From: CAYVMN01 sp964452575
GTDB lineage: Bacteria > Desulfobacterota > DSM-4660 > Desulfatiglandales > Desulfatiglandaceae
Direction: 5' to 3'
NCBI GenBank assembly: GCA_964452575.1
Contig: CAYVMN010000061.1
Span: forward strand, 1 to 21,081
Length of the DNA stretch: 21,081 bases
Made by a program: the position numbers and the translations under genes. Under the pieces are notes generated by a model. The model worked only from the letters and a program-made list of their open reading frames with translations, was not told where the DNA came from and did no database searches. This document shows, piece after piece, positions 1 through 9,800 of the stretch (positions are counted from its first letter, which is position 1; each line of letters opens with the position of its first letter).

Positions 1-97
1 ATCCCCCAGCACAGGTCCCGCATGTAAAACATACATCCGCCCACTCAGGCGCAACACGAAGCCTGCTTCCTTTCCTGTCCATCACAATAGCTTCCAT
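1..97 (-). CDS. Fe-S protein, N-terminal fragment (HdrC/HdrD-like), cut by window edge
   Basis: The first 32 codons of a gene that continues beyond position 1. The start ATG at 97 is preceded by a good GGGAGG ribosome site and lies 20 bp after hdrB, so it is very probably in the same operon. The visible N-terminus ends in C-F-T-C-G-T-C-A-G-G, the CxxCGxC start of a [4Fe-4S] binding motif typical of HdrC/HdrD-type proteins and of succinate-dehydrogenase-like Fe-S subunits. The family cannot be fixed from so little sequence. An additional HdrC- or HdrD-like electron acceptor subunit is the best guess from motif and context. Confidence 0.6.
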   Translation of the reverse strand, partial: MEAIVMDRKGSRLRVAPEWADVCFTCGTCAGG

Positions 98-117
98 TAA
101 TACCTCCCAGTCCTGTT

Positions 118-987
118 CTAGCCGGTCACCTTGCTCCTGAAGGAACCCGTCATAGCGAGATTCATCTTCAACTTGACTTCCTTTTCGGAAAGCCCCAGTG
201 CCAAGCCCATCAACTGAGGCAGATAGAGCACAGGGATCCCCAGTTCCTCTCCCCTGGCCTTTGAAACCGGTGCCTGAAATGCCTCCAGGTTCATCTCGCA
301 CATGGGGCAGACGGTAACTATGCAGTCAGCCCCCTGAGCGGCCTTAAGGATCGCCCCGGTGAGTTCCAGAGCCACGTCTTTCTTAGTCGTCATCAGGGCG
401 GCGCCACAACACTTGGCGCCCATTTCCCAGGGATGCACTTCAGCACCCAAGGCCCGTATGAGGGGCTCAAGGGACCGGGGCTTTTCTGGATTGTCATAGG
501 TAGCATAGGGCCTGAGGGCCTGGCACCCGTAATAAGCAGCCACTCGTAAGCCCCCCAGTTTTCTCTTCACCACAGGCTCGAAGGACTCGGGGCGAAAGTC
601 ATTGACGATCACATCCAGCAAATGGCGCACCTTCACGCCGCCCTTGTATTCCAGCCCTTCAATCTTAAGGGCCTCGTTTATCTTCCCTAGGAGTTCACCA
701 TCCCGTTGAACGTGGTCCTCCACTTTCCTCAGGTTCAGGTAGCAGGCGCTGCACGGGATCATAAGGTCGGCATCCATATTCATCCCTTTGGCCAGGGCCA
801 GATTGCGGCTAGCCAGGGCCATCGAAAGGAGGTAACTGGTGGCATCGGCTGCGCTGGCGCCGCAACAGGTCCAGTCCTCCAGCTCCGTCAACTCCGTCCC
901 CAGGGCCGCCATTGTGGCCCTTGTGGATACATCATATTCACGAGCGGTACCTTCCAGCGAGCAGCCCGGATAGTAGATATACTTCAT
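118..987 (-). CDS. hdrB: Heterodisulfide reductase subunit B-like (two CCG domains)
   Basis: A 289-aa protein with the two cysteine-rich CCG domains that define HdrB. Domain 1 has C9, C41-C42 and C79/C82; domain 2 has C155, C193-C194 and C227/C230. In characterised HdrB these residues bind two noncubane [4Fe-4S] clusters that reduce the CoM-S-S-CoB disulfide. In bacteria the substrate of such HdrB paralogues is mostly unknown. Length is normal for the family and all CCG cysteines are present, so the protein looks catalytically intact. Its start codon overlaps the hdrC stop by 4 bp (ATGA), which indicates translational coupling. It is soluble, with no membrane segment. Family assignment is firm; the physiological disulfide is not known. 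Confidence 0.93.
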   Translation of the reverse strand: MKYIYYPGCSLEGTAREYDVSTRATMAALGTELTELEDWTCCGASAADATSYLLSMALASRNLALAKGMNMDADLMIPCSACYLNLRKVEDHVQRDGELLGKINEALKIEGLEYKGGVKVRHLLDVIVNDFRPESFEPVVKRKLGGLRVAAYYGCQALRPYATYDNPEKPRSLEPLIRALGAEVHPWEMGAKCCGAALMTTKKDVALELTGAILKAAQGADCIVTVCPMCEMNLEAFQAPVSKARGEELGIPVLYLPQLMGLALGLSEKEVKLKMNLAMTGSFRSKVTG

Positions 988-1586
988 GGTTTTGCCTCCA
1001 GTTCCCTGACCTTTTCAAAAAGCCTGTCGAACCTTCCCTCAAAGTATTTCAGTTTGCCCTTTTCGTCTCTTACGGGTATCAGTATGGGCAGCTGGAGCGG
1101 AATCTTGCCTTTTTTCATTAGCCTTAATCCCAGGGAAGTAAAGCCCAGGGGGAGAAAAGGGTCTTTCAGTGAGAAAAAATATCGGTTTATGAACTCCATC
1201 TCCCTAACCCGGCCGTAACGTTCGACCGTGTTGATAAAGGCCTCATAGAACTCACTGCTTTGCTTGTGCTTTTTGATTCCCTGGGCTGCCGCCAGACGCT
1301 TGAGAGAACTCATGGTCTCGGTGAGCTTGAGACCGCGGGGGCATCTGAGGGTGCAATAATAGCACGCGGAGCAAAGATAGAAAGTATTGCTGTTAAAGAT
1401 CTCATCTGTTTCCCCCAGTTGGGCCAACCGCCAAAGGTGCCTGGGGGTGAGATCCATGCCGAATGAATTGGCGCAAGATCCGGTACATGTGCCACATTGT
1501 ATGCAGGCCCGGACCTTTTCTTGCACAGACCCAAGGAGGTCCGATTCACCGGCCGGTATGCGAAGATCAATCTGTTTTTCGATCAT
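984..1586 (-). CDS. hdrC: Heterodisulfide reductase subunit C-like, two [4Fe-4S] clusters
   Basis: A 200-aa protein with two ferredoxin-type cysteine motifs: C28/C31/C34/C38 (within CIQCGTC) and C72/C75/C78/C82 (within CSACYYC). Each is followed by the single distal cysteine expected for a [4Fe-4S] cluster. HdrC passes electrons from the flavin subunit HdrA to the noncubane clusters of HdrB. The start ATG at 1586 has a GAGGAG ribosome site. The gene follows the double hdrA by 32 bp and overlaps hdrB, giving an hdrA-hdrC-hdrB order on the transcript. No transmembrane helix is evident, so this is the cytoplasmic HdrABC type and not the membrane HdrDE type. Confidence 0.92.
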   Translation of the reverse strand: MIEKQIDLRIPAGESDLLGSVQEKVRACIQCGTCTGSCANSFGMDLTPRHLWRLAQLGETDEIFNSNTFYLCSACYYCTLRCPRGLKLTETMSSLKRLAAAQGIKKHKQSSEFYEAFINTVERYGRVREMEFINRYFFSLKDPFLPLGFTSLGLRLMKKGKIPLQLPILIPVRDEKGKLKYFEGRFDRLFEKVRELEAKP

Positions 1587-1618
1587 CTAGTCTGATCTCC
1601 TCTTTTGCATTTCGCCTT

Positions 1619-4600
1619 CTAAACAAAATTCTCCAGCGCTGCATCTATCACCTCAAAAATCTGCTGGTCCTTGTACCCCCTTAGCACGGAAGCACTGTTG
1701 GGACAGACTGCTGCACATGATCCGCACCCCTGGCACATCAGCTCGTCCACCACGATCTGATCTTCCTCCTCATCGTGCACCCGGGCTCCGTACGGGCAGA
1801 ATTCGATACACCTCTCACAGAGGGAGCAGAGGCTTTGGCGCACCTCGGCCACAACGGCCCCTGCGGCCACCCGGTTGCTGCCCAGTATCCTCAGGGCCCG
1901 TTGAGCGGCCGCCTCTGCCATGGCAATAGACTCCTTGATCGTACGGGGAGAGTGGGCCAGACCGCACATGTAGATACCTTCCTTTATGAAATCCACAGGC
2001 CGCCATTTGGACTCGGCCTCTTGAAGGAACCCGTCAGGGTTTACTTCCAGGCCGAGCAATTCGACTATCCGGTTACCATCTGCAGGAACCACCCCTGTGC
2101 TCAGCACCAGCAGGTCCGGTTCAAGGCGCCACTCCCGTCCCAGAATCGGGTCCGGTGCCGAGAGACGGACCCTGCCGTTTTCCACACCTACCTGAGGTTT
2201 TTCGTTAACTTCGTAAGGCACAAATATCACCCCTGCCCTCCGCGCCTTTGTGTAGTAGGTTTCAAGGAAGCCATAGGACATGAGATCCCTGTAAAAGATA
2301 TATACCTCGATCTCCGGATTCTGTTCTTTGAGGAAAAGGGCGTTTTTAAGGGCAGAGGTACAACAAATCCTGCTGCAATAGTTACGCGGCTCCTCTCTCG
2401 AGTCCACACACTGAATCATCACCACAGACTTCAGGTTTGATGGATCTATGCCCCCTTCTGCAAGTCTTTTTTCCAGTTCGTGTTGCGTGACGATGCCTTC
2501 ACTCTGCCCGTAGGCATAGCTCTCTGTCCGGGCCTCCTTTCCCCCGGTGGCCAGGATTATCACCCCATGTTCCAGCGTCTCCCCCTTACCATCCTCTTTC
2601 TCAATGGTCGTGGCAAAGCGTCCCGCACGTCCGACGGAGTGAATGACTTCGGCCTTTTTATAGACTTTGATCTTGGGGTGTTTTTCCACCCGTGAGATGG
2701 TTTCTTCCAGAAGCTCCTGAGGGGATTGGCCATCAATGGTCCTGTATAGGTCCCTGAGATTCCCCCCCAGCTCCTCCTCCCGCTCCAATAGACTAACCTC
2801 AAAGCCGTGATCCGCAATGGCCAGGGCGGATGTCATCCCAGCGATTCCTCCCCCCACAACCAGGGCCTCCTGGATTGTCCAGGTAACCGGCGTGGAAAGA
2901 GGATCCTTTCGTCTAAGCCTTCCTATGCCCATGGCTATGGTCGTTCCCATATCCTGATTTACCAGGTTCCTGTCCCCCTCGATGTTAACAAATGTCGGGG
3001 TGCGGATGTCCACCACGTCCATCAGGTCCGGATCCAGCCCCACTGCTTCGCCCAGCTGGCGTAGCTTTCTCGCGTAAACATACGGCATGCAGGCCGCGAT
3101 CAGGATACGGTTTGCATCGCTATCTCTTACCTTTTCCTCCAGGTTATCCCACCCCTCCTGCGTGCAGATCCGATCGATAAGATGAACTTCACCCACTGCC
3201 TCTCGCCTTCTAAGCCACTGTAACAGGGGATCCAGATCCTCCGGCCGGCCTATGGTTCCTCCGCAGGTGCAAAACGACACCAACACCCGCGGGATTTCTC
3301 GAGAGACATCCCTGTACCCGGTTTCCCTACCGGGTTCCACCGCCAGCCCTCCTCCTGTGGAATGGATAAGCCTGGAGGCCCCAAGGCTTGCGGAACTTGC
3401 CTGAATCACGGATTCGGAGATATCCCTAAGTCCTGAAAACGATCCTCCGACGAAAACGCCCTTCCTGTTGGTCCGGGACAGGGAAAAGCCATCGGTCTGA
3501 CAAAACCCCCACGGATTCATATCGATACCAATCATCTCTGCCATTTCCTTCGTGCCACCAGGCGGTCTCTGGCCGGTACTAAGCACTACCAGGTCAAAGG
3601 TCTCTTCAGTTTTTCTGCCCGTTGTATCAGCGTATCCAATTCTCAGCTTCCCATCCGGCCCGGTCGATTCGATAGAGTGGACCCGCGTCCTCTGGAAACG
3701 AACCCCGTGCTCCTTTTCCGCCCGCTCCCTGTATCGCTGAAAGTCCTTTCCGAATGTTCGCATATCCATGTAGAAAATGGACGTGTCTGCTTCTCCCTCG
3801 CTCTTTTCTTTTGCCAGCAGGGCCTCTTTGATGGCGAACATGCAGCAGGCTGAGGAGCAAAAGTCCGCATCGGCCTGTTGGTCTCGTGACCCCACACACT
3901 GGATCCATGCGACCTTACGGACCTCTTTTCCGTCGCTGGGTCTCAAGAGCCTCCCTTGATTTGGGCCTGTACCGCTGATCATCCGTTCGAATTCGATACT
4001 CGTCACCACGTCTGGAAACGCACCATAGCCATAGGTATTCTTGCCTGTGCCAGGGTCATAGCACTCAAATCCTGATGCCAGTATCACGGACCCCACCTCA
4101 ATCTGGCATTCTCCGGTCCCTTGAATACTCTGATATAAATGCACCACCATGGGGACCAGTTTGTCCGGATCAAAGGGTTTCATCAGGTAATCCAGGGCCC
4201 CCATCTTCATGGCTTCCACAGCGGTCTCCACTGTCGCATAGGCCGTCATCATAACGACCGCAAGGTCCGGACGGATATCCCTTGACTGCTTGAGGACCTC
4301 CACACCGTCCATCCCCGGCATCTTGATGTCGAGGAGCATAAGGTTAAAGTCCTGCTCACCCACCTTTTCCAGGGCCTGGGCCCCGGACTCGGCCATATCT
4401 ACCTGAAACCCTTCATCCACGAGCCATTCCTTGAGGGAATCGCGAACCACCAGCTCATCGTCCACAACCAGTATCCGAAACTGCCGACGGGCCTCTCTTC
4501 CAAATTCAATCGCATTGGTAGGACAGATCTTTTCGCACTCCCCGCACAAGGTGCAGGAGGTCATGTCCACAATATAGGTATTGGGAATGTTATGGGGAAC

Positions 4601-5047
4601 CGGGAGATAAACCGCCTTTCGCTTGGTAAGGCCGGCATTGAACTCATCTGGCACCTCTATAGGGCAGACCCGTGAACACTCCCCGCATCCGATACATCTC
4701 TCCGGGTCCACCATGGAAGGTCTTTGACGTAGCATAACCAGAAATTTTCCGGGCTCTCCCTCCATGCCCACCAGCTCCGTGGAAAGCATGATGTCAATAT
4801 TTTCGTGAAACAGGCCCTTTCGCAGACAGTATTGAGACGAGGCGTCACGCTCTACGAGGGGAAGCATCTTGCACATCCCGCAGTGATCACTTGGAAAGTG
4901 GTAGTCGAGCTGCGTAAGTATTCCTCCCAGGTGGGGGGCCTTGTCGATGAGCGTCACATGGTAGCCCTGTTCCGCCAGGTCCAGTGACGACCGGATGCCG
5001 CTGATCCCGCTTCCTACCACCAGAGCTGAACCGATCTTTCTTTTCAT
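1619..5047 (-). CDS. hdrA: Double HdrA flavoprotein with embedded response-regulator receiver domain
   Basis: A 1142-aa fusion. Residues 10-18 hold a Rossmann FAD motif (VGSGISG), followed by HdrA cysteines C56, C59 and C74. Two ferredoxin motifs follow (C118/C121/C124/C128 and C165/C168/C171/C175). Residues about 190-307 form a complete CheY-like receiver: acidic D196-D197, phospho-acceptor D240 in LLDIKMPG, T268 and K290. The HdrA fold then resumes, with the cluster motif C384/C397/C401/C402. Residues about 587 to the end are a second HdrA: a CxC domain (C593/C595), a second FAD motif at 732-738, C880/C891/C895/C896, and two C-terminal ferredoxins (C1074-C1084 and C1105-C1115). A canonical HdrA is roughly 650 aa, so this is a tandem form. 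The start has a GAGGT ribosome site. HdrA is the flavin-based bifurcation subunit. Control by phosphorylation is an inference from the intact receiver residues. Confidence 0.92.
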   Translation of the reverse strand: MKRKIGSALVVGSGISGIRSSLDLAEQGYHVTLIDKAPHLGGILTQLDYHFPSDHCGMCKMLPLVERDASSQYCLRKGLFHENIDIMLSTELVGMEGEPGKFLVMLRQRPSMVDPERCIGCGECSRVCPIEVPDEFNAGLTKRKAVYLPVPHNIPNTYIVDMTSCTLCGECEKICPTNAIEFGREARRQFRILVVDDELVVRDSLKEWLVDEGFQVDMAESGAQALEKVGEQDFNLMLLDIKMPGMDGVEVLKQSRDIRPDLAVVMMTAYATVETAVEAMKMGALDYLMKPFDPDKLVPMVVHLYQSIQGTGECQIEVGSVILASGFECYDPGTGKNTYGYGAFPDVVTSIEFERMISGTGPNQGRLLRPSDGKEVRKVAWIQCVGSRDQQADADFCSSACCMFAIKEALLAKEKSEGEADTSIFYMDMRTFGKDFQRYRERAEKEHGVRFQRTRVHSIESTGPDGKLRIGYADTTGRKTEETFDLVVLSTGQRPPGGTKEMAEMIGIDMNPWGFCQTDGFSLSRTNRKGVFVGGSFSGLRDISESVIQASSASLGASRLIHSTGGGLAVEPGRETGYRDVSREIPRVLVSFCTCGGTIGRPEDLDPLLQWLRRREAVGEVHLIDRICTQEGWDNLEEKVRDSDANRILIAACMPYVYARKLRQLGEAVGLDPDLMDVVDIRTPTFVNIEGDRNLVNQDMGTTIAMGIGRLRRKDPLSTPVTWTIQEALVVGGGIAGMTSALAIADHGFEVSLLEREEELGGNLRDLYRTIDGQSPQELLEETISRVEKHPKIKVYKKAEVIHSVGRAGRFATTIEKEDGKGETLEHGVIILATGGKEARTESYAYGQSEGIVTQHELEKRLAEGGIDPSNLKSVVMIQCVDSREEPRNYCSRICCTSALKNALFLKEQNPEIEVYIFYRDLMSYGFLETYYTKARRAGVIFVPYEVNEKPQVGVENGRVRLSAPDPILGREWRLEPDLLVLSTGVVPADGNRIVELLGLEVNPDGFLQEAESKWRPVDFIKEGIYMCGLAHSPRTIKESIAMAEAAAQRALRILGSNRVAAGAVVAEVRQSLCSLCERCIEFCPYGARVHDEEEDQIVVDELMCQGCGSCAAVCPNSASVLRGYKDQQIFEVIDAALENFV

Positions 5048-5108
5048 ATTCTACCTCATTGAGGATCGCTGATTACAGCTTGAAAAAATCCCAAATCCCA
5101 AAATGGAT

Positions 5109-6254
5109 CTAGTCTTTACCCCCTGTAACTTCCCGAAACTCCCCCTCTCTGAACACGGATAATGGGGGGGCTTCTTCCACATCCCGGCCCGCCTCATAGT
5201 TAAAGGCCTTCTGGGTAAAGCTGGCAACGGTTCGGAAGACCTCCATGACAGGGATATTATTCGGACACGCGTTAGAACACTGGCCGCATCCGATACAGGC
5301 CGTACTCATGTGGGCCAGCCTGGTCATATGGTAGAATACCGTGTCCATTGGCATCTTGATGATCCCCTTACGCTTTGCCCATTGCAGATACTGGGAAGGT
5401 TCGTGATCAAAGACGTCGGTGACAAAGACGCACTCCTTGCAATAACAAACGGGGCAGGCCACCCGGCAATTGTAGCAGTTTACGCAATTGCTCAGGTAAG
5501 TGGTGAGCCTCTTAAGATCCGAGATGGCCTCGCTGGTCTCATCAAACATCTTGTCGCGATAGGCCACACGCCTGGCAATCAGATCCTCCACAGCCTTTTT
5601 TCGCCCCGCGGGCTCTTCTCCTTGCGGAAGTCCCAGTTTGCCCAGCACCTCTTCCCCCGCGGCAGTCCGGGCCTTCACAAATAGGTGTTTAGCGGTATCC
5701 ACGCCGAGCAGAGCGATCAGGAGATCTGCCGTATCAGGGATAGGGTGCTCGCAGGCCTTGCACGCTGGTGAGACGTCAATGCCTTCCCAGGCAGTTCCCT
5801 TTCCGGAGCGCACGTTCTCGTAAAACCTGAGGGTGGATTTGGCTCCGTCATTGCCCGTAAAACGTAAGTAGTCCACATTGCTGTAAGCACCGTAGCAATC
5901 CGTTCCCACGAGAAGCACTTCATCCATTCTGCCCTGTTTGAGTTTGACCAGTTCGACGAATGCCCGGATCTCACAGGGACGTAGCACCACCGCAATCCGA
6001 CCCCCGATTGGACGCCTCGTGAGCTTGGAAACCACTTTTGCTGCGTTTATGGGAAATACAGGGGCCAGAGGATCTACCCCGTTGATCTTCCCGACATCCG
6101 TCACCAGGGTAGGCATCACCACATTCTTCATGGGCAGGCGCTGGGGCAAAAGCAGCGCGCTCAAATCCCCACTCTGGAGAAGTGTCTTGAAAAAGTCCTG
6201 CAGAGCGGCAAGGAGGTTCTGATCCTTCACCTCAATCTTTGCAGTGTTGGCCAT
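5109..6254 (-). CDS. FdhB/FrhB-like iron-sulfur flavoprotein (formate dehydrogenase beta-type)
   Basis: A 381-aa soluble protein. Residues about 1-240 resemble the F420-hydrogenase/formate-dehydrogenase beta domain, including an LRPCEIRAF segment around C94 and GTDCYG at about 117-122. Then comes a dense cysteine block (C257, C260, C263, C267, C270, C272, C275) and a classical ferredoxin motif (C320/C323/C326/C330). Proteins of this type accompany HdrA/MvhD in many anaerobes, where they take or deliver electrons through a flavin. No formate dehydrogenase catalytic subunit is visible nearby. The start ATG has a GGAGG site 6 bp upstream. The gene lies between mvhD and the receiver-containing hdrA. 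The electron partner (F420, NAD(P)H or ferredoxin) cannot be read from the sequence. Confidence 0.72.
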   Translation of the reverse strand: MANTAKIEVKDQNLLAALQDFFKTLLQSGDLSALLLPQRLPMKNVVMPTLVTDVGKINGVDPLAPVFPINAAKVVSKLTRRPIGGRIAVVLRPCEIRAFVELVKLKQGRMDEVLLVGTDCYGAYSNVDYLRFTGNDGAKSTLRFYENVRSGKGTAWEGIDVSPACKACEHPIPDTADLLIALLGVDTAKHLFVKARTAAGEEVLGKLGLPQGEEPAGRKKAVEDLIARRVAYRDKMFDETSEAISDLKRLTTYLSNCVNCYNCRVACPVCYCKECVFVTDVFDHEPSQYLQWAKRKGIIKMPMDTVFYHMTRLAHMSTACIGCGQCSNACPNNIPVMEVFRTVASFTQKAFNYEAGRDVEEAPPLSVFREGEFREVTGGKD

Positions 6255-6327
6255 TGATTTCCTCCATGACCCAAATCATAGTTAATAGCTTTTTCCGGCC
6301 TTAGTCTTTCCACTCCCAAGTCTAAAA

Positions 6328-6750
6328 TCACAACACCATCTGTTCCCTAACTCCACTCGGACCAAGCTCCTTGACCTCGGCCACCATTTCCTTGACGGTG
6401 TGTGCAAAATCGAGGCCCTCACTGGCCCCGATCCAGGTCAGTCTCAGCCTTCGCTCGTCCAAACCGAACCTCGGCAGGATCTCTTTGAGCAGCTTGACCC
6501 GACGTCGCGCCTTGAAGTTCCCGTTGATATAGTGGCAATCCCCTGGATGACAGCCGCTGATGAGCACGGCGTCAGCCCCCTCCAGCAAGGCCTTGATGAC
6601 ATACTTGGGGTCCACCATTCCCGTGCACATCATCCGGATCAATCGTAGATTCGGGGGATACGTCAGTCTTGAAGTTCCAGCAAGGTCAGCTGCTGTATAT
6701 GTACACCAGTTACAGACAAAGGCGATAATCGTCGGTTCGTACTCGGACAT
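6328..6750 (-). CDS. mvhD: MvhD-like hydrogenase delta / HdrA linker [2Fe-2S] protein
   Basis: A 140-aa protein carrying the hallmark MvhD cysteines: FVCNWC (C13, C16), MMCTGM (C42) and GCHPGDCHY (C67, C72). In methanogens MvhD holds a [2Fe-2S] cluster and carries electrons from the hydrogenase to HdrA. In many bacteria, as here, it occurs with Hdr but without MvhA/MvhG. The ATG at 6750 was chosen because GGAGGTG lies directly upstream; a longer TTG-initiated reading frame to 6762 would include that ribosome site as codons. It lies between the NfnB-fused hdrA and the FdhB-like gene, which suggests it bridges an electron donor to the HdrA core. Confidence 0.92.
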   Translation of the reverse strand: MSEYEPTIIAFVCNWCTYTAADLAGTSRLTYPPNLRLIRMMCTGMVDPKYVIKALLEGADAVLISGCHPGDCHYINGNFKARRRVKLLKEILPRFGLDERRLRLTWIGASEGLDFAHTVKEMVAEVKELGPSGVREQMVL

Positions 6751-6807
6751 GTTCACCTCCAAAAGCGTTTATATCCTGGCATTCCAGCCGGAAAGACCAG
6801 GGCTTTA

Positions 6808-9800
6808 CTAGATGCCCACGGCCGAAATGGCATCCATGATACCCTCAATCTCCGCAAAAACCTGTTTGTTATTGAAATGCCTGCTGCGGGCGGCACCGCT
6901 CGGACAGAACCCGGAGCAACTTCCACAGCCCTTGCAAAGGGCCTCGTTTATCACGGAAACCCCCCTGCGCTCGTCAAAGTCGATTGCCGAATACGCGCAC
7001 AGCTTGATGCAGGTCTGGCAACCCGCACACACGTTTGGATCGATCCATGATGTGGTGGAAGGGATTTCAACTTTTCCTCGGGTGGCCAACTCAAGGGCCT
7101 GGGCAGCGGCGCCGGAGGCCTGCCCCACCGTGTCCGGAATATCCCTGGGGGCCTGACACGCTCCTGCGAGAAAGACTCCGTCTGTAGCGGTGGAAATGGG
7201 GGCCATCTTGGGGTGTTCCTCCAGGAAGAAGCCGTCCTGGCCCTGGCTTATCCCAAAGACCCGGCCCACATCACCGGCATCCTTTCTGGCCTGCATGGCC
7301 GCACACAGGATCACCATATCTACAGGGTTCCGGTATCGTTTACCCACAAGGGTATCTTCGCCGATAACTATCAGCTTACCCTCTTCTTCAGGACTAATTG
7401 CCCGATCCGTGACTTCCGCGGGTTTCCCCCTGATGAATGTAATCCCCTCCTCCTGGCACCTCTTGTAGAACTCCTCGTAACCCTTTCCGAAGCAGCGCAT
7501 GTCGATGTAATAGTCATAGACCCTTGTGTGATGACCCACCTTGTCCTTAATAAGATGGCCGTATTTGAGGGCATACATACAGCATACGCGAGAACAATAT
7601 TCGTGATAGTTACTGTCTCGGCTGCCAACACAGTGGATAATGGCCACACTGTGCGGCGTCTTTGTGAATTCACCCCTTTCGTCCCTCATTAAAATCTTAC
7701 CGTCTGTAGGACCTGTGGCATTATTTAGACGTTCGAATTCAAGGCTGGTAAAGACATTGGGGTATTTCCCGTAACCGAACTGTGTCATGGGGCTAGGATC
7801 CATGAGGTCATAGCCTGTGGCCACGATAATGCTACCCACCTCGATCTCGCGCGTCTCAGGAGCCATTTTGTGGTCAACTGCCTTGGCCTCGCAGGCCAGG
7901 ACACATTCCATGCACTCGCAACAGACCCCGCAATTGAGGCACCGATTGGCTTCCTTTTGTGCCTCCTCTTCCCCGAATCCCATATCCACCTCGACGAAAT
8001 TGGAAACCCTCTCCCTAGGTTCCCCAAACCTGGCGTGCGCCCTCCTCTCTCTTACCACATCTTCAGGGATTTCATTCCAATCTCTGCCGGGAGGTTCCTG
8101 GGCCTTCAATTCTTGCTCATAGACTGTGAGGTCTTCGCCCTTGAGGTAGCGATCTATGGCCTCGACAGCCTTGTGGCCTGCGGCCACAGCTTCAATCACC
8201 GTGGCCGGGCCCGTAACCATGTCGCCTGCGGCGAAGAGATAGGGGAGTCCTGTCTGCATTGTATAGGCATTTACTTCGAGGGTTCCCAATCGAGTCGTAC
8301 TCAAGGAGACAGCATCCTGTGTCCATTCCATGTCCGGCCGCTGGCCAATGGCCGGAATGATCGCATCGCATTCGATAATGAATTCAGAACCCTCTACCGG
8401 AACTGGCCGTCTCCGCCCGCTTGCATCCGGCTCCCCTAGCTCCGTCTTTATGCACTCAAAACCCGTGACTTTCCCATCCGATCCAAGAACGCGTACAGGA
8501 GCAGTCAGGTAATGGATCTTCACATCTTCATCCAGGGCCCCCTCGATCTCTTCCGGATAGGCAGGCATCTCCTCCCGGCTTCGCCGATAGACCAATGTTA
8601 CCTCCCGGCAACCCAATCGCTTTGCTACACGAGCAGCATCAATGGCCACGTTGCCACCACCAATTATCAGGACCTTATCGCCCGGCTTCTTGCGGTTCCC
8701 CAAATTTGCCTCCCTCAGGAAGTCGACCGCATCCAGAACACCCTCAAACTCATCCTCACCTGGAATATTGGCTTTCATACCTTTGTGTGCCCCGATGCCC
8801 ACAAAGACCGCATTGAAGCCCTCCTTTTCCAGGTCTTCGAGGGTAAAATCTGTACCCAAGTGTTTCCCGGTTCGTAATTCGATACCCAGCCTGAGGATGG
8901 CGTTTATTTCATTGTCCAGCACCTCAGGCAGGAGACGGTAGTCGGGGATACCGACGCGCAGCATGCCTCCAAGAACCTCGAGTGCCTCAAGAATGGTCAC
9001 TTGGTACCCTCTGAGCCGGAGATAGTACGCCACGGTCAGTCCGGCAGGCCCCGATCCGATTACAGCTACCTTTTCGCTTCGGTCTTCAATTTGGGGAAGG
9101 GGAAGCTCCTCCATGTTCACCTGATCGGCAGCAAAACGTTTAAGATCCCTTATGGCTATTGCCTCATCCACTTCAAGCCGTCGGCATTGGGCCTCACATG
9201 GGTGGGGGCAGACCCTCCCCAGCACACCCGGGAGGGGCAACCTCTCCATGATGAGCTGGACGGCCGCCTTATACTTGCCCTGACCGATGAGTTGAACATA
9301 GCCCTGTACGTTTATTCCGGCCGGGCAGGTAACCACGCAGGGTGCCCGGTCCAGTTTTTCAATGGCAAAAGTAATGGGCACGGCCTGGGGGAATGACCTG
9401 TAGATAGCGTTTCTTGTGACAAGTTCTTCATCCCACTCGCTTGGCCTCGTTACAGGGCAGACATTCGCACATTCGCCACAGCCGGTACACACCGCTTCTT
9501 TCACGTACCTGGGTTTGCGGAGGATCTTCACTTTATAATTACCAATAAAACCGGCGACTTCTTGCACTTCGCTATACGTTAGAAGTTCTATGTTTGGGTC
9601 CTGCCCCACCGAGACCATCTTGGGCGTTCCGATGCATGCAGCGCAATCCAGGGTCGGGAATGTCTTGTCAAACTGGAGCATGTGGCCCCCAATCGTAGGC
9701 TGCCTTTCTACCAGGTAGACCTTGTGGCCGGCCTTGGCAATGTCCAGGGAGGCCTGCATACCAGCGATACCGCCCCCGACTACCAAGACATCGGGATGCA

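Noticed and set aside
1775..2440. A 221-codon open frame on the plus strand
   Set aside because: It lies wholly opposite the double hdrA, whose domains and motifs are continuous; the antisense frame shows no family features.
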